64,000 bases of DNA from Geodermatophilus bullaregiensis. Its GTDB lineage: Bacteria > Actinomycetota > Actinomycetes > Mycobacteriales > Geodermatophilaceae. Made by a program: the position numbers and the translations under genes. Position 1 is the first letter of the stretch. Each line of letters begins with the position of its first letter. The DNA lies in NCBI RefSeq assembly GCF_016907675.1, contig NZ_JAFBCJ010000001.1, forward strand, positions 5,084,001 through 5,148,000, given 5' to 3'. The notes beneath the pieces are model-generated. The model was not told the origin of the DNA and ran no database searches. It worked only from the letters and a program-made list of their open reading frames with translations. This document shows positions 57,566 through 64,000 of the stretch, one piece after another.

Positions 57566-59206
57566 TCAGTCCGGCAGGTGACCGGTGGAGGTGGGGCGGG
57601 CGTCGTCGCCTCGGCCGGTCCCGCGGCCCTCGGCTCGGTGGGCGTCTCCGGCCGCGTCCGTGCCCGGGTCGTCGTCGAAGCGCAGCCGCTCGGCGCGCCG
57701 CGGCATGGCCGCCACGGCCACCGCGATGACGACGGCGGTGACGGCCGTCGCGAGGAACACGCCGTGCGACGCCGCGTGCAGGCTCTCCCGCGCGTACTCG
57801 GCCACCGCGCCGCCCTGGGACAGCGCGGCGGTCGTGCCGTCGACGTCGGTGGGGACCTCGCCCCCCAGGCCGGGCGGAGGTGACGCGAAGCGACCGGCCA
57901 GCGTGGTGTTCGCGATGGCGCCGAACACCGCGGCACCGACCGCCGACCCGATCGACCGGGCGAACATGGTGGTGCCGGTGACGACGCCGCGCCGGTCCCA
58001 GCCGACGACGGACTGCACGGCGACGATGAGCGGCGAGGACGACAGCCCCAGCCCGGCCCCGGTGACGAACATCGCCGCGCCCACCTGCCAGAGGTGGGCG
58101 TCCGACCCCAGCAGCGCGGTCGCCGTCGTCCCGAGCACCGCGAGGACGACGCCGATGAGGGCGGTGTTGCGGAAGCCGATGCGCAGGTAGAGCCGGCCGG
58201 CCAGGCTGGCCGCGATCGGCCACCCCAGGGTCAGCGCCGCCAGCGCGAAGCCGGCCTCGAGGGCGCTGGCGCCGAGTACACCCTGCGCCCACGTCGGCAG
58301 GTAGGAGCTCAGACCGATGAGCAGGGCACCGAGGCCCAGCGCGGCCAGGTTGCCGGTCACGAGGATGCGGCGGCGCAGCACCCACGTCGGCAGGACCGGC
58401 TCCGCCGCCCGGCGCTCCACGAGGCCGAACGCCGCCAGCAGCACGATCGCCGTCCCCAGGACGGCGATCGAGGTGCCCGACGTCCAGGCCCAGGCGTTGC
58501 CTCCCTCCAGGAGGCCGAGGATGAGCAGCGCACACCCGGCGGACAGCAGCACCGCGCCCGCGACGTCGAGGCGGTGCCGGCGGCGCTCGACCCGCTCGGT
58601 GAACCGGCGGTACAGCACCACCAGCGCCACCGCGCCGAGGGGCAGGTTGACCAGGAAGATCCAGCGCCAGGACAGGTGGTCGCTGAAGACGCCACCGAGC
58701 GTCGGCCCGAGCACCGACGACACGCCCCACACCGAGGCCAGGTAGCCCTGGACCCTCGCCCGCTCCTCGACCGTGTAGATGTCGCCGATGACGGTCATGC
58801 CGATCGGCTGGACCGCTCCGGCGCCGATGCCCTGCAGCGCACGTCCGACGATCAGCGCCGGCATCGACCACGCCAGCCCGCAGAACAGCGACGCCGCGAC
58901 GAACACCGCGATGCCGAACAGCAGCACCGGCTTGCGCCCGTAGACGTCGGAGAGCTTGCCGTAGACGGGGACGGTCACCGCCTGCGTCAGCAGGTACACG
59001 CTGAACAGCCACGGGAACTGGCTGAAGCCCCCGAGGTCGTCGACGACGGCCGGCACGGCCGTCGCGATGATCGTGCTGTCCAGCGCGATGAGCGCGGTGC
59101 TGAGCATGACCGCTCCGAGCACGGGCCCGCGCTCGGAGCGCAGTCCGACCGACGCGCGGGTCACCGAGGTCACGTCGAGGGACAAACCCGGGCCGGCCCT
59201 CCGCAT
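57566..59206 (-). CDS. MFS drug exporter, 14-helix DHA2 (EmrB/QacA) type
   Basis: About 546 residues from ATG 59206; the start is uncertain, as GTG 59173 and further codons are possible and no strong ribosome site is seen. LIALDSTIIATAVPAVVDDL (motif D1), GKLSDVYGRKPVLL (motif A) and the motif C region VWGVSSVLGPTLGG mark DHA2 proton antiporters. A hydrophilic Asp/Gly-rich tail ends the protein. It likely exports toxic compounds. The 274 bp between its stop and the GlcG gene hold nothing I can support. Confidence 0.88.
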   Translation of the reverse strand: MRRAGPGLSLDVTSVTRASVGLRSERGPVLGAVMLSTALIALDSTIIATAVPAVVDDLGGFSQFPWLFSVYLLTQAVTVPVYGKLSDVYGRKPVLLFGIAVFVAASLFCGLAWSMPALIVGRALQGIGAGAVQPIGMTVIGDIYTVEERARVQGYLASVWGVSSVLGPTLGGVFSDHLSWRWIFLVNLPLGAVALVVLYRRFTERVERRRHRLDVAGAVLLSAGCALLILGLLEGGNAWAWTSGTSIAVLGTAIVLLAAFGLVERRAAEPVLPTWVLRRRILVTGNLAALGLGALLIGLSSYLPTWAQGVLGASALEAGFALAALTLGWPIAASLAGRLYLRIGFRNTALIGVVLAVLGTTATALLGSDAHLWQVGAAMFVTGAGLGLSSSPLIVAVQSVVGWDRRGVVTGTTMFARSIGSAVGAAVFGAIANTTLAGRFASPPPGLGGEVPTDVDGTTAALSQGGAVAEYARESLHAASHGVFLATAVTAVVIAVAVAAMPRRAERLRFDDDPGTDAAGDAHRAEGRGTGRGDDARPTSTGHLPD

Positions 59207-59340
59207 TCCTCGGGAGCGACGTCCCCGCCGGGGGAGCCGACGGCCGATCCCCCGCAGGCGTTCCCGGTCGGGGACACACGGTGCAGCCACGAGCCCGGCG
59301 GTCACCCGGTCGCGGGCACCTGTCCGGACCCGACGTCATG

Positions 59341-59586
59341 GCGGCCGTCGACGCCCTGTTGCTCGGCTCGCTGGTGTACCGGTCCGGCCTCGTAGCACGC
59401 GTCATCCCGCTGATGGGCCTGATCGGCGGCCCCCTGCTGCTGGCCTCCGTGGCCGGGGTCGTCCTCGGCACGCACGACCTGGACGCCGGGCTCCACGTGA
59501 TCGCGGCCGCCCCGATCTTCTCCTGGGAGCTGTCACCCGGCGTCTACCTGATGGTCAAGGGCTTCAGGTCCACGCCGATCACCGCC
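59341..59586 (+). pseudogene. DUF4386 membrane protein remnant
   Basis: The frame reads VDALLLGSLVYRSGLVARVI, LGTHDLDAGLHVIAAAPIF and SPGVYLMVKGFRSTPI, the C-terminal third of a DUF4386 protein (normally ~230 residues). The N-terminal part is absent and the sequence after GFRSTPI is unrelated, so only a fragment is left. Confidence 0.7.
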
Positions 59587-59621
59587 CGCGCCGTCCCGTC
59601 GACCCGGCCCGGACCGGGAGA

Positions 59622-59836
59622 TGACATCCGGTCGCCCGCTTCCTGCCGTTCTTCGCGGGGGACGAGCTGCTCGCCCACAGCAACGACGTCGACACCCCCG
59701 AGGCGATCGCCGTCGCCCTGACCCGGCCCGAGAGCGCACTCGTCTTCGGCGGGTACGCCGCGGTGGCCCTCGTCGTGGGAACCGTCCTGCTGTACCGGCG
59801 CGACGCGACCCGATGGGAGCACCGGCCCGAGGACGG
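59622..59836 (+). pseudogene. C-terminal remnant of an ABC-2-type permease
   Basis: The frame reads ARFLPFFAGDELLAHSNDVD and then a last membrane helix FGGYAAVALVVGTVLLYRRD ending in an RRDA-type tail, typical for ABC-2 permease C-termini. Everything before it is missing; a stop codon lies just upstream in frame. The frame remains open into the Lsr2 gene, which is probably accidental. Confidence 0.55.
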
Positions 59837-59966
59837 GGAGCCCCACGGTCGAGGACCGCGGGGTCCTCCTCGTGTTCGGCGGAGACTGGTCCCCCCGCCG
59901 GGCGACGTCCCGGTGATCAGGGCCGTTCCCTTGACTTCCCGATCACGGCTCTGGAGTCTCGGTCGT

Positions 59967-60305
59967 GTGGCTACCCGGACCGAGGTCGTGCTGATCGACG
60001 ACCTGGATGGCGAGACGCCGGCCAGCACGACCGTGGAGTTCGCTCTCGACGGCACCGAGTACGGGATCGACCTGAGCGACGAGAACGCCGCAGCGATGCG
60101 CGCGCAGCTCTCCCGCTACGTGCAGGCCGCCCGGGAGGTCTCCTCGAGCGCGGGTCGTCGTGCCGCCGAGCCGGCGAGACCCGCCTACTCGGGGTACGAC
60201 CCGGCCGCGGTGCGCGCCTGGGCTGCCGGACAGGGCATCACGGTCTCCCCGCGTGGCCGGATCAAGGCCGACGTCGTCGAGCAGTACCGAGCCGCCGGCA
60301 ACTGA
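59967..60305 (+). CDS. lsr2: Lsr2-family nucleoid-associated protein
   Basis: 112 residues from GTG 59967, GGAG upstream. VVLIDDLDGETPASTTVEFA and YGIDLSDENAAAMRAQLSRY form the N-terminal dimerisation domain; the C-terminal domain ends in YDPAAVRAWAAGQGITVSPR with the RGR AT-minor-groove motif. Lsr2 is the actinobacterial H-NS-like silencer of AT-rich and foreign DNA. It lies beside decayed genes and an insertion element. Confidence 0.93.
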   Translation: MATRTEVVLIDDLDGETPASTTVEFALDGTEYGIDLSDENAAAMRAQLSRYVQAAREVSSSAGRRAAEPARPAYSGYDPAAVRAWAAGQGITVSPRGRIKADVVEQYRAAGN

Positions 60306-60547
60306 CGCCGGCGCCTCGGCGAGGTCCGTGCCCCACGGGTCGGGGGTGGGGGCCGACGGAGCCGGGACCGGCCTCCCGGGCGGTCCTCCGACGAGCCTGA
60401 AGCGGACCTGGCCGTGACCTCGGCTCCGGTCGCGACCGTCGCGGTGACCGGGCTCGGGGCCGGCACGGACCCGTCAGCGACCGGTCACACGTCGAGTACC
60501 GCTCGGATCGTGGTCGGGTCCCGGGGAAGCGGGCATACGATGACGCC

Positions 60548-60967
60548 GTGGGTCCGTCGGTCCACGAGCGGCCTCTCCGGCGCCGGAGGGTCACCCTGCT
60601 GACCTCCATCGTCATGAGCGTGGGGCTGGCGACGGGTTGCGGGGCGGGAGTGATGGCGATGACCCAGTTCGAGCCACCCAGGATCACCGCGTCGGAGGAC
60701 CTGGCGATGCCGCCTCCGGGGCAGGTGCCGCCGGTCTGGGAGTCGCCGGCCGGTGATGCGCTGGACGAGCTGACCGTCCGGGTGGCCCGCGACCTGAGGG
60801 ACAAGGAGTGGGTGAGGGGCGTGTACCGCCGCCTGGACACCCCGACGAAGGACGCCATCGTGATCTGGGTCGACCACATCGGCAGGCGTGACGAGCTCCC
60901 GCGAGAGATCGCCGGCCACCGCGTGATCGTCGAGCCGCACGACCCCATCGAGATCCTGCCGGCCTAG
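60548..60967 (+). CDS. Putative lipoprotein with NAL1 N-domain-like fold (139 aa)
   Basis: GTG start 6 bases after TACGAT (60536-60541), a leaderless arrangement. RRRVTLLTSIVMSVGLATGC looks like a short signal with a weak lipobox (ATGC). The mature part, with LTVRVARDLRDKEWVRGVYR, AIVIWVDHIG and LPREIAGHRVIVEP, resembles the small alpha/beta domain found at the N-terminus of NAL1-type trypsin-like proteases. Such a protease gene is the next one downstream on the same strand, 273 bp away. A partner or inhibitor role is possible. Confidence 0.5.
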   Translation: MGPSVHERPLRRRRVTLLTSIVMSVGLATGCGAGVMAMTQFEPPRITASEDLAMPPPGQVPPVWESPAGDALDELTVRVARDLRDKEWVRGVYRRLDTPTKDAIVIWVDHIGRRDELPREIAGHRVIVEPHDPIEILPA

Positions 60968-61166
60968 CGGTCGCGTCCGACCGTGACGCGGTCCGACTCG
61001 GGGGCACAGGCCACGGCGGACGCGGCGAGTCGTCGCCGGGCGGCTGTCCTCCAGACGAGTGGTGCACTCGTGCACGTCGACCGCACCCCGTGACCCGACT
61101 CGTCGCCGAACCCGGGACGAGCCTCCGGTCGATGTGCTCAAGACACCGGAGTACGGCCCGCCGTAC

Positions 61167-61210
61167 GTGACGCTCCGGTGACGGGTCAGTGACAGCAGTC
61201 GGCCTACGGT
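61167..61210 (+). promoter_or_regulatory. SARP-type triple 11-bp repeat and -10 for the NAL1-like protease
   Basis: GTGAC at 61167, 61178 and 61189 is exactly 11-bp periodic. TACGGT (61205-61210) follows after 11 bases and is a good -10. The protease start is 30 bp downstream. It is about 48 kb from the SARP genes yet has the same geometry. Confidence 0.7.
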
Positions 61211-61240
61211 CCCGTCGGCCGCAGGACCACAGCGGTCCTC

Positions 61241-62539
61241 GTGACCCCCACCGATGCCACACGGAAGCGGGTGATCCACGTGTCCGGACCCAACCCCAAC
61301 CCGCCGGCGGACGGAGCCGGCTCGCAGCCCGGCGGTCGTCAGTACCAGCCGCCCGGTGCAGGCGACCAGTCGGAGGACGCCTCGGTCGGTTACGCCGTGC
61401 CGGACGCCTCGCTCGGGGAGGACGCAGCGATGGCCCAGGCCGCTGCGGACGCGCTCAGCGGTGTGCCGGGCGACGTCGCCGCAGCCTTCGAGGAGGTCTC
61501 CGGCCTCATCAAGAGCCAGGTCCAGCAACAGGCGGATGCGGGGCCGCAGCACCTCGACATCACCTTCGACCCGGGGGCGACCACTGCCCACGCCACGGGA
61601 GCCGACACGAACCTCGTCCAGGCCGTGGCGGTCGGCCCGTCCGTGCCGGGCGCGGGTGAGCCCGGGCAGCAGGCGCTGCACGTGTTCACGTCCGAGGAGC
61701 TCTACCCCGACGCTGCACGGTCCCTCCTCGCACAGGACTTCGGTGTGTCTGCCCTGAGCGGGAACGGCGGCGCCGACGTACCGATCGTCACGCACAAGGC
61801 GACCTTCGAGGCGCTCGAGCACAAGTTCCGTCAGCGCCCCGCCTACTGCGGCATCTCGGTGGGCCACCACCGGATCACGGCCGGGACCATCGGTCAGCTC
61901 TGCCGCGGCCGGACGGCACCGCGTGACGCCCGGTTGATGATCCTGAGCAACAACCACGTCCTCGCCAACTCGTACCCGGGCTGCCCTGCTGCCTATGGCG
62001 ACTGCATCGTCCAACCCGGCCCCGCCGACGGCGGCCGGTGCCCACCGCCTGACCCGAGGGACCAGGTGGCCATCCTGGAGAGAGCCGTCCCCCTTAACTT
62101 CCAGGGCGGGACGAACTACGTGGACGCGGCCACGGGCTGGGCGTGGCCGGACCGGGTGCACCCGGAGCACATCTACCGGTCGGGCACCACCTTCGGCCGC
62201 TTCAAGGTCGGCACCCAGCCGGTCGCCGCGCAGGTCGGCACGATCGTCGGGAAGTCGGGGCGCACGACGCAGCTGACGCAGGGCCGGGTCACCAGCCTGA
62301 CGTGGAGCGGAAGGGTCAGCTACCGGCAGTGCGGCACCGCCTACTTCGAGCGGCAGATCCTCGTCGAGAGCAACATCGCAGGCCGGCCGTTCAGTGCCGG
62401 TGGTGACTCGGGATCGTGCGTCTGGGCGTGGCGGGGGGGACTGCCTCCGGTAGGACTGCTGTTCGCCGGTGGAGGTGACTTCACGATCATCAACCCCATG
62501 GCCTTCGTGCTCCAGCTCCTGGACGTCAACCTGGTCTAG
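61241..62539 (+). CDS. Trypsin-like serine protease, NAL1-like
   Basis: 432 residues; GTG 61241 is taken as start, with GTG 61271 or 61280 possible. Residues ~1-150 are disordered and acidic. The protease domain starts at CGISVGHHRITAGTIGQLC; His239 in LSNNHVLANS, Asp274 in RDQVAILE and Ser390 in GGDSGSCVW form the triad, with GKSGRTTQLTQGRV between. There is no signal peptide. A triple SARP-type repeat promoter precedes it. The stop codon TAG lies inside the 6-bp target duplication of an insertion element that begins 2 bp later. Confidence 0.82.
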   Translation: MTPTDATRKRVIHVSGPNPNPPADGAGSQPGGRQYQPPGAGDQSEDASVGYAVPDASLGEDAAMAQAAADALSGVPGDVAAAFEEVSGLIKSQVQQQADAGPQHLDITFDPGATTAHATGADTNLVQAVAVGPSVPGAGEPGQQALHVFTSEELYPDAARSLLAQDFGVSALSGNGGADVPIVTHKATFEALEHKFRQRPAYCGISVGHHRITAGTIGQLCRGRTAPRDARLMILSNNHVLANSYPGCPAAYGDCIVQPGPADGGRCPPPDPRDQVAILERAVPLNFQGGTNYVDAATGWAWPDRVHPEHIYRSGTTFGRFKVGTQPVAAQVGTIVGKSGRTTQLTQGRVTSLTWSGRVSYRQCGTAYFERQILVESNIAGRPFSAGGDSGSCVWAWRGGLPPVGLLFAGGGDFTIINPMAFVLQLLDVNLV

Positions 62540-62540
62540 G

Positions 62541-63624
62541 TGTCGTGACCAGACAGGTTGTTCACGCGGCGAGGCGGCTGACCGGCGGGTGACCTCCGAG
62601 GGCGGAGTGGCTGCGGGCAGTGTTGTAGTGGGTCAGCCAGCTGTCCAGGGCGGCGGTGCGCTCGTCGTTGCTGGTCCAGGCGGTGGCGTAGGCCCACTCG
62701 GTCTGCAGGGTGCGGTTGAACCGCTCGGCCTTGCCGAAGGTCGCGGGCCGGCCGGGCTTGATGAACCGGCGGCCGATGCCCAGCTGGGCGCAGACGGCGA
62801 TCCAGGCCCGCCCGACTCGGTAGCTCTTGGCGTTGTCGGTCAGCACCCGACGCACGATGACGCCGCGGGCGGCGAACCAGGCCGCCGCCCGGGTCAAGAA
62901 ACCGGCGCAGGTGGCCACCCGCTCGTCAGACAGCACCTCGGCGTAGGCCAGCCGGGTGTGATCGTCGACGGCGACGTGCACGTAGTCCCAGCCCAGGCCG
63001 CGACCGCGGACCTCCTCCGAGCGGCCGTGGACCCGCCAGCCGCCGCCGGCGGGGATCCGGCCGAGCTTCTTGACGTCGACGTGCAGCAGCTCGCCGGGAT
63101 GGGCGCGCTCATACCGGCGGTCGCTGTGCCGCCGGCCGCGCAGCAGCTCGCCGGTGAGCCGGTCGACCTCGGCCAGCCGGGGCAGGCCGGCGCGGGCGAG
63201 GACCGCACCGATGGTGGAGGCTGCCAGGCCCAGGATCGCGGCCAGCCGAACCGGGCCGGCATGGTGCTCGGTGCGCGCGGCCACGATGGCCGCGGTCGTC
63301 TCCGGCGAGGTCTGCCGCGGCATCCGATGCGGCCGGGACGAGCGGTCGGCCAGCCCGGCCTCGCCCTCGGCGCGGTAGCGGCGGATCCACTTGTCGACCG
63401 TCTGTCGGCTCACCCCCAGCTGCTTGGCCACCTCGCCGGGCCGGTGACCGGCTCGGACGCGGTCGACGATCAGCTTGCGGGCATAGACGGTCGTGCGGGC
63501 ATTAGCGTGGGCCACAGAGACCTCCGGTTGGAAACGGCGACGTCAAGCACCGCCACTCCTTCCGGAGGTCTCCTTCGCGATCAAGGCACCACGCCGACTG
63601 TCAATAACGTCCCTGGTCACGACA
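62541..63624 (-). mobile_element. IS481-family insertion sequence with target-site duplication
   Basis: 1084 bp. The ends are imperfect 22-bp inverted repeats starting TGTCGTGACCAG (12 identical bases, then 6 of 10). TCTAGG directly flanks both sides (62535-62540 and 63625-63630), a perfect 6-bp duplication, so the insertion looks recent and complete. One transposase gene fills it. Confidence 0.93.
62562..63515 (-). CDS. IS481-family transposase
   Basis: 317 residues. The N-terminal helix-turn-helix (PGEVAKQLGVSRQTVDKWIR) and the DDE catalytic domain (HVDVKKLGR, VLTDNAKSYR, KAERFNRTLQTEW) are complete and in order. HYNTARSHSALGG closes the domain. No frameshift or early stop, so it may be active. 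Confidence 0.95.
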   Translation of the reverse strand: MAHANARTTVYARKLIVDRVRAGHRPGEVAKQLGVSRQTVDKWIRRYRAEGEAGLADRSSRPHRMPRQTSPETTAAIVAARTEHHAGPVRLAAILGLAASTIGAVLARAGLPRLAEVDRLTGELLRGRRHSDRRYERAHPGELLHVDVKKLGRIPAGGGWRVHGRSEEVRGRGLGWDYVHVAVDDHTRLAYAEVLSDERVATCAGFLTRAAAWFAARGVIVRRVLTDNAKSYRVGRAWIAVCAQLGIGRRFIKPGRPATFGKAERFNRTLQTEWAYATAWTSNDERTAALDSWLTHYNTARSHSALGGHPPVSRLAA

Positions 63625-63672
63625 TCTAGGGCAGGCACGCGGTGACCGAGTGACCGCGGCGAGGCGCAGAGG

Positions 63673-63707
63673 CCGGCCCCGGACCCTCCGTACGGGTCCG
63701 GGGCCGG
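63673..63707 (+). terminator. Hairpin terminator displaced by the insertion element
   Basis: Perfect 14-bp stem (63673-63686 with 63694-63707) with a 7-base loop. Without the IS it would lie about 48 bp after the NAL1-like protease stop codon, so it was probably that gene's terminator. It could also serve the convergent ssb gene. Confidence 0.7.
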
Positions 63708-63842
63708 GCCGCTGCGCGCCTGTGTGCTGATCCGGCCGGTCGGGCGCCGGACCAGCTCTGCGCCATCCCTCGCCCGGGGTGCACGGTGTGGCGGCGGCGG
63801 ACCGCCCTGCCGCACGGGTCGCGGTGCGTCCGGTCGGGGAGC

Positions 63843-64000
63843 TCAGAAGGGCGGCTCCTCACTGGGGGCGCCGACCGGCGCCGCCCAGGGATCGGGGGAG
63901 CCACCCCGCCCAGTCCCGGATCGATCGCCGCCGGTGCCGTCACCGCTGTCGCCGTCGCCGCTGCCGCCGCCGGATCCGCCGCCGAACCCACCCCCGGAGC
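63843..64000 (-). CDS. ssb: Single-stranded DNA-binding protein, C-terminal part
   Basis: Partial; the start lies beyond the window. The visible ~51 residues are a Gly/Ser-rich disordered linker ending in DPWAAPVGAPSEEPPF, whose acidic EEPPF tip (DDIPF in E. coli) is the partner-binding tail of bacterial SSB. The tail recruits DNA repair and replication proteins. Only the tail is seen, so which SSB paralogue this is cannot be said. Confidence 0.82.
   Translation of the reverse strand, partial: SGGGFGGGSGGGSGDGDSGDGTGGDRSGTGRGGSPDPWAAPVGAPSEEPPF

Noticed and set aside
59622-60305. Fusion of an ABC permease tail with Lsr2
   Set aside because: The frame is open through both, but Lsr2 has its own GTG and ribosome site and ~40 residues of unrelated sequence lie between them.

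Overview
The window is very GC-rich (coding third positions almost all G or C, frequent GTG/TTG starts, GGAGG ribosome sites) and reads as actinobacterial chromosome. Three things point to the Geodermatophilaceae (Blastococcus/Geodermatophilus group): a UGSC-family selenoprotein gene whose selenocysteine position is TAG rather than TGA, a recoding published for exactly these genera; three SARP-type regulators; and actinobacterial-type Lsr2. The assignment is inference, since there is no rRNA or tRNA in the window.

Layout. 0-7 kb: catabolic and hydrolase genes (partial CPBP protease, SGNH hydrolase, carboxylesterase, amidohydrolase, alpha/beta hydrolase, Baeyer-Villiger monooxygenase). 7-15.5 kb: three SARP-like regulator paralogues (the middle one frameshifted) interleaved with a Dyp peroxidase pair, a DUF2235 hydrolase, a subtilisin and a small I9-like inhibitor. 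16-26.6 kb: a carbon-storage block with an acetoacetyl-CoA reductase-like SDR, an 1834-residue single-chain acyl-CoA carboxylase, a KAS III-like synthase with an unknown N-terminal half, and a convergent PHA synthase. 26.7-28.7 kb: thioredoxin-like/UGSC-partner gene overlapping the UAG selenoprotein gene. 28.7-33.4 kb: endonuclease/exonuclease/phosphatase protein, M4 metalloprotease with convergent emfourin inhibitor, two small zinc-ribbon genes, an SDR remnant, an HD-domain protein. 33.5-37.1 kb: succinate dehydrogenase operon with a small coupled leader gene. 37-45 kb: small, partly frame-broken genes, a GDPD, a monooxygenase, SerA-like dehydrogenase, HpcH/HpaI aldolase, DUF808, iron alcohol dehydrogenase. 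45.5-57.3 kb: M19 dipeptidase, GAF-LytTR regulator, and a PQQ-dependent alcohol oxidation locus (ADH, PQQ-associated protein, PQQ dehydrogenase with a lanthanide signature, pqqABCDE, antiporter, DUF1232, GlcG-like protein). 57.5-64 kb: MFS exporter, decayed gene remnants, Lsr2, a NAL1-like serine protease, an IS481-family insertion, and the 3' end of ssb.

Two systems stand out. First, seven promoters scattered over 51 kb carry GTGAC(G) direct repeats at an exact 11-bp period, followed 10-11 bp later by an xANNNT -10-like hexamer. This is the architecture bound by SARP activators. The genes downstream are a subtilisin, an M4 protease, a trypsin-like protease, a DUF2235 hydrolase, a nuclease-fold protein, a Dyp peroxidase pair and an SDR remnant. 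The intact enzymes show no signal peptide, and two of the proteases sit beside small inhibitor genes (I9-like, emfourin). I infer a SARP-controlled set of self-restrained lytic enzymes. Second, the 16-26 kb block can be read as a complete malonyl-CoA-driven, thiolase-independent route to polyhydroxybutyrate: carboxylase, NphT7-like condensation, reduction, polymerisation.

The UAG selenoprotein would be lost by ordinary gene callers, which stop at TAG and split it into two ORFs. Several apparent frameshifts (10.72, 37.87 and 38.24 kb) may be real decay or sequencing errors; raw reads would decide.
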